Shown here piece by piece: positions 5,927 to 7,890 of a DNA stretch of 7,890 nt. The DNA is from Rhodospirillaceae bacterium (GTDB taxonomy: Bacteria; Pseudomonadota; Alphaproteobacteria; Rhodospirillales; Magnetovibrionaceae). The first letter of the stretch is position 1. Each line of letters opens with the position of its first letter. Below the pieces are notes generated by a model. That model saw only the letters and a program-made list of their open reading frames with translations, had not been told where the DNA came from and ran no database searches. Location of the stretch: assembly GCA_029881835.1 (NCBI GenBank), contig JAOULV010000050.1, positions 1 to 7,890 on the forward strand. Direction: 5' to 3'. The translations under genes and the position numbers were made by a program.

Positions 5927-7156
5927 ATGTTTAGCAAGTCCGCGATAAATGGTTTGGTGCTTCCGGCAATATTTTTGCTGGGTGGATTATTTTTTATGTC
6001 CAGCGCACACAGGCTTCCGCTTCCGGCCATGACGTTGGCGCCAATTGCGCCATATATTATTGGTGCGGTTGGGGCCGGGCTGGGCCTATGGTTTAAACGA
6101 ACAAGGGTATTTTTGTTTGCGGCAATGATATCAGGCGCACATTGGGTGATTAGTTCGTTTCCACCTGGGGCAAGCGAAATTAATTTGCACATAATTTATT
6201 CCGCACTTGCGGTTCTTTTTCCCATAAATGCAATCGCCATAGCATTTATGCGTGAATGTTCGCTGTTTTCCATAAGCGTGCTTTCGCGAATTTTGTTTGT
6301 GGCTGCGCAAGCATCACTAATGGCGGTTTTGGTTGGAGCAAGTGCCGGGGCAAGGCAAATCGCAAACACAATTTTGCATTACCGCCCGCTTGATAAAGCT
6401 ATTGATTATTGGACCATGTTGCCACAACCGGCAATTATTTTGTTTGCAATTGCAATTTCAGTTTTTACCGCCCGCGCAATTTATACCCGCTCGGCCATTG
6501 ATGGTGGGCTTGCCGGTGCGGTTATAGCCACAGCCATGGCAATGCACAGCGCCATGAACGCGGAAATATGGTCAATCATTATTGCCCTTGGGCAAATAGT
6601 AATTGTAATTTCTGTTGTGCAAGACACATACCGCATGGCGTTTATTGATGAGCTTACCTCGCTGCCGGCCCGTCGTGCCTTGATGATGGATATGAACGCA
6701 CAGGGAAACAGCTACGCCGTTGCCATGTTAGATGTCGATCATTTCAAAAAATTCAACGATACCTATGGCCATGATGTTGGCGATCAGGTGTTAAAGCTTG
6801 TTGCCAGCCGCATGATGCAGGTTCGTGGCGGGGGCAAGGCATACCGTTATGGTGGTGAAGAATTTACAATATTATTTCCGGGAAAATCCATTGATCACGC
6901 GCTGGTTCATCTGGAATCCGTGCGCAAAGCAATCGCCGAAAGCAAATTTCATTTGCGTGGCGATGACCGACCAAAAACAAAACCGGACGGCAAAAAAAAT
7001 AAAACAAAAAAACCCAACAACGAAATGGTCAGCGTAACCATTTCCATTGGTGCGGCCGAACGCAGCGATGGCAACAGCCCGGAACAAACGTTAAAATTGG
7101 CGGACGAGGCCCTTTATCGGGCGAAAGGCGCCGGGCGTAACCGGGTTTCGCGCTAG
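5927..7156 (+). CDS. Membrane-bound GGDEF diguanylate cyclase
   Basis: Predicted inner-membrane enzyme making cyclic di-GMP from two GTP, 409 residues. The N-terminal half (about 8-232) has roughly eight hydrophobic segments with short loops and matches no sensor domain I can name. A linker at 233-240 leads into the GGDEF domain. That domain begins with DELTSLPARRAL (241-252), has metal-site D269 and D271 in LDVDHFKKFND, then YGHDVGD (280-286). The active-site loop is GGEEF (309-313), followed by SIGAAE (373-378) and the C-terminal ADEALYRAKGAGRN (392-405). All catalytic residues expected for activity are present. The inhibitory I-site RxxD is RGGG (300-303), lacking the Asp. A Lys-rich insert occupies about 345-366. 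The ATG at 5927 has no clear ribosome site; another ATG at 5922 is out of frame. No EAL domain is present. Confidence 0.94.
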   Translation: MFSKSAINGLVLPAIFLLGGLFFMSSAHRLPLPAMTLAPIAPYIIGAVGAGLGLWFKRTRVFLFAAMISGAHWVISSFPPGASEINLHIIYSALAVLFPINAIAIAFMRECSLFSISVLSRILFVAAQASLMAVLVGASAGARQIANTILHYRPLDKAIDYWTMLPQPAIILFAIAISVFTARAIYTRSAIDGGLAGAVIATAMAMHSAMNAEIWSIIIALGQIVIVISVVQDTYRMAFIDELTSLPARRALMMDMNAQGNSYAVAMLDVDHFKKFNDTYGHDVGDQVLKLVASRMMQVRGGGKAYRYGGEEFTILFPGKSIDHALVHLESVRKAIAESKFHLRGDDRPKTKPDGKKNKTKKPNNEMVSVTISIGAAERSDGNSPEQTLKLADEALYRAKGAGRNRVSR

Positions 7157-7189
7157 GGCGCGTCCGCTGGTTCGCGCTAAGCCCGGCGC
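7128..7189. repeat. GC-rich inverted repeat spanning the end of the cyclase gene
   Basis: GCGCCGGGC (7128-7136) and GCCCGGCGC (7181-7189) are perfect 9-base complements. Between them AACC/GGTT (7139-7142, 7169-7172) and CGCGC/GCGCG (7149-7153, 7158-7162) can also pair, so the whole stretch could fold into one long structure containing the TAG stop. TTCGCGCTA is also directly repeated at 7147-7155 and 7171-7179. No T run follows, so this is not a standard intrinsic terminator. A message-end or REP-like role is inference. Confidence 0.4.
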
Positions 7190-7352
7190 ACCCAATCTGG
7201 CATAAATATTGTATTATTTCCTATATTTATACCCCTTATGGGGGTGGAATACTTGTCCGTTGATGGCTATTATTGCCTTAGAAGCATTTTAGAAATTTTC
7301 ATAAAATGGCTAACGGGGCGCCACACGAAAATAGATAAAAGGTTAAAGCAAA

Positions 7353-7890
7353 ATGACAGATACCGCCGGCGCAGGGTTAACCCCGCCAAAAGAAATTGCC
7401 AAGGTCATGAACAGTGGCGAGGTTCTGTATTGGTTTGATCATCCCAGCCCATTTGCGATTTTTCAAACCAAGCTCAAATCTTTTATGATGGCGTTTCCAT
7501 TTTTTATTCTGGCGTTCGTTTGGTTCAATGTTTTTATGAAACCGGATATGCCGCCATATATGGGGGTAATCGGCTGGATATTTGCGGGTTTTGGCGCGTG
7601 GCAGCTTTTGGTGCCTGCCTGGGCTTTTATTATGGCTAAGCTTTTCATGTATTATGCCCTGACCGATAGCCGCTTATTGATTGTGCAGTTTTATCCAAAG
7701 CACAAAACCAAGACCGTTAACATTAAAGACATTGTCCATATTTTGAAACTGAAGGGCGCGGACAAAACCGGCACTCTTATTTTTGAAGTTCCTGATTTAT
7801 CCAATAAAAAAGCAACCAAGGAAGGCCAGTTTGTAAAAGCCGCCGGAACATTTTATGGCATTAACAATGTCGACCGGATTGAATCTGCCA
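7353..7890 (+). CDS. Two-TM membrane protein resembling bacterial PH-domain proteins (3' end beyond window)
   Basis: A frame opens at ATG 7353 and runs without a stop to the window edge, giving 179 complete codons. The start has an AAAAGG ribosome site about ten bases upstream. Residues 12-30 hold a GEVLYWFDHPSP stretch, like the GE-x-ILW-x-G-x-P opening of many PH-like membrane proteins. Two hydrophobic segments follow at about 43-61 and 71-96. Then YALTDSRLLIV (101-111) resembles the Y-x-LT-x-RL strand typical of bacterial PH-like (bPH) domains. The later strands (GTLIFEVP, 140-147; FYGINNVDRIE, 167-177) fit the same fold, and the last closely resembles the end of such domains. No function is known to me for this protein. 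The family call is by motif resemblance only, and the C-terminus is not visible. Confidence 0.7.
   Translation, partial: MTDTAGAGLTPPKEIAKVMNSGEVLYWFDHPSPFAIFQTKLKSFMMAFPFFILAFVWFNVFMKPDMPPYMGVIGWIFAGFGAWQLLVPAWAFIMAKLFMYYALTDSRLLIVQFYPKHKTKTVNIKDIVHILKLKGADKTGTLIFEVPDLSNKKATKEGQFVKAAGTFYGINNVDRIESA

Noticed and set aside
5872..6192. Minus-strand frame overlapping the start of the cyclase and the DUF423 start
   Set aside because: It overlaps the membrane half of the cyclase throughout and has no recognisable features. The cyclase frame continues into an intact GGDEF domain.
7238..7438. Short plus-strand frame before the PH-like gene
   Set aside because: It overlaps the start of the better-supported frame at 7353, lacks a ribosome site and has a basic, unstructured composition.

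Overview
The window looks like chromosomal DNA of an alphaproteobacterium. The strongest argument is gene order. A ChvI-type response regulator (minus strand, left edge) sits a few genes from a divergently transcribed phosphoenolpyruvate carboxykinase gene, and chvI/pck linkage is a known alphaproteobacterial arrangement. Base composition is moderate in GC with many A runs, so this is not a typical high-GC Rhizobium or Caulobacter relative. I cannot name the genus from sequence alone.

Layout. 1-672 (-): chvI-like regulator, cut by the left edge. 673-888: divergent intergenic region with an AT-rich inverted repeat. 889-1924 (+): cbtB and cbtA, a putative cobalt transporter pair. 2084-2437 (+): a small membrane-anchored coiled-coil protein of unknown function. 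2607-4436 (+): GTP-dependent PEP carboxykinase. Converging on it with a 13-base gap is a minus-strand pair, a DUF423 membrane protein (5498-5875) followed by a six-TM voltage-gated potassium-channel-like protein (4450-5451). Divergent from DUF423 is a membrane-bound GGDEF diguanylate cyclase (5927-7156, +). The right edge holds the 5' part of a membrane protein resembling bacterial PH-domain proteins (7353 onward, +). That gene runs off the window.

How the genes relate. The only linkage with a clear known rationale is chvI with pck, where an envelope/acid-sensing two-component system lies beside the entry step of gluconeogenesis. CbtB/CbtA form one functional unit. The rest (potassium channel, DUF423, diguanylate cyclase, PH-like protein) are envelope or signalling genes without an obvious common pathway.

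The window is mostly ordinary. I saw no mobile element, CRISPR array, tRNA or rRNA, and no convincing undescribed system. The points worth a second look are the GTP-type enzyme at the chvI locus, the degenerate I-site in the cyclase, the CxxC tail of the channel, the apparent absence of a cobalamin riboswitch before cbtB, and several intergenic inverted repeats.
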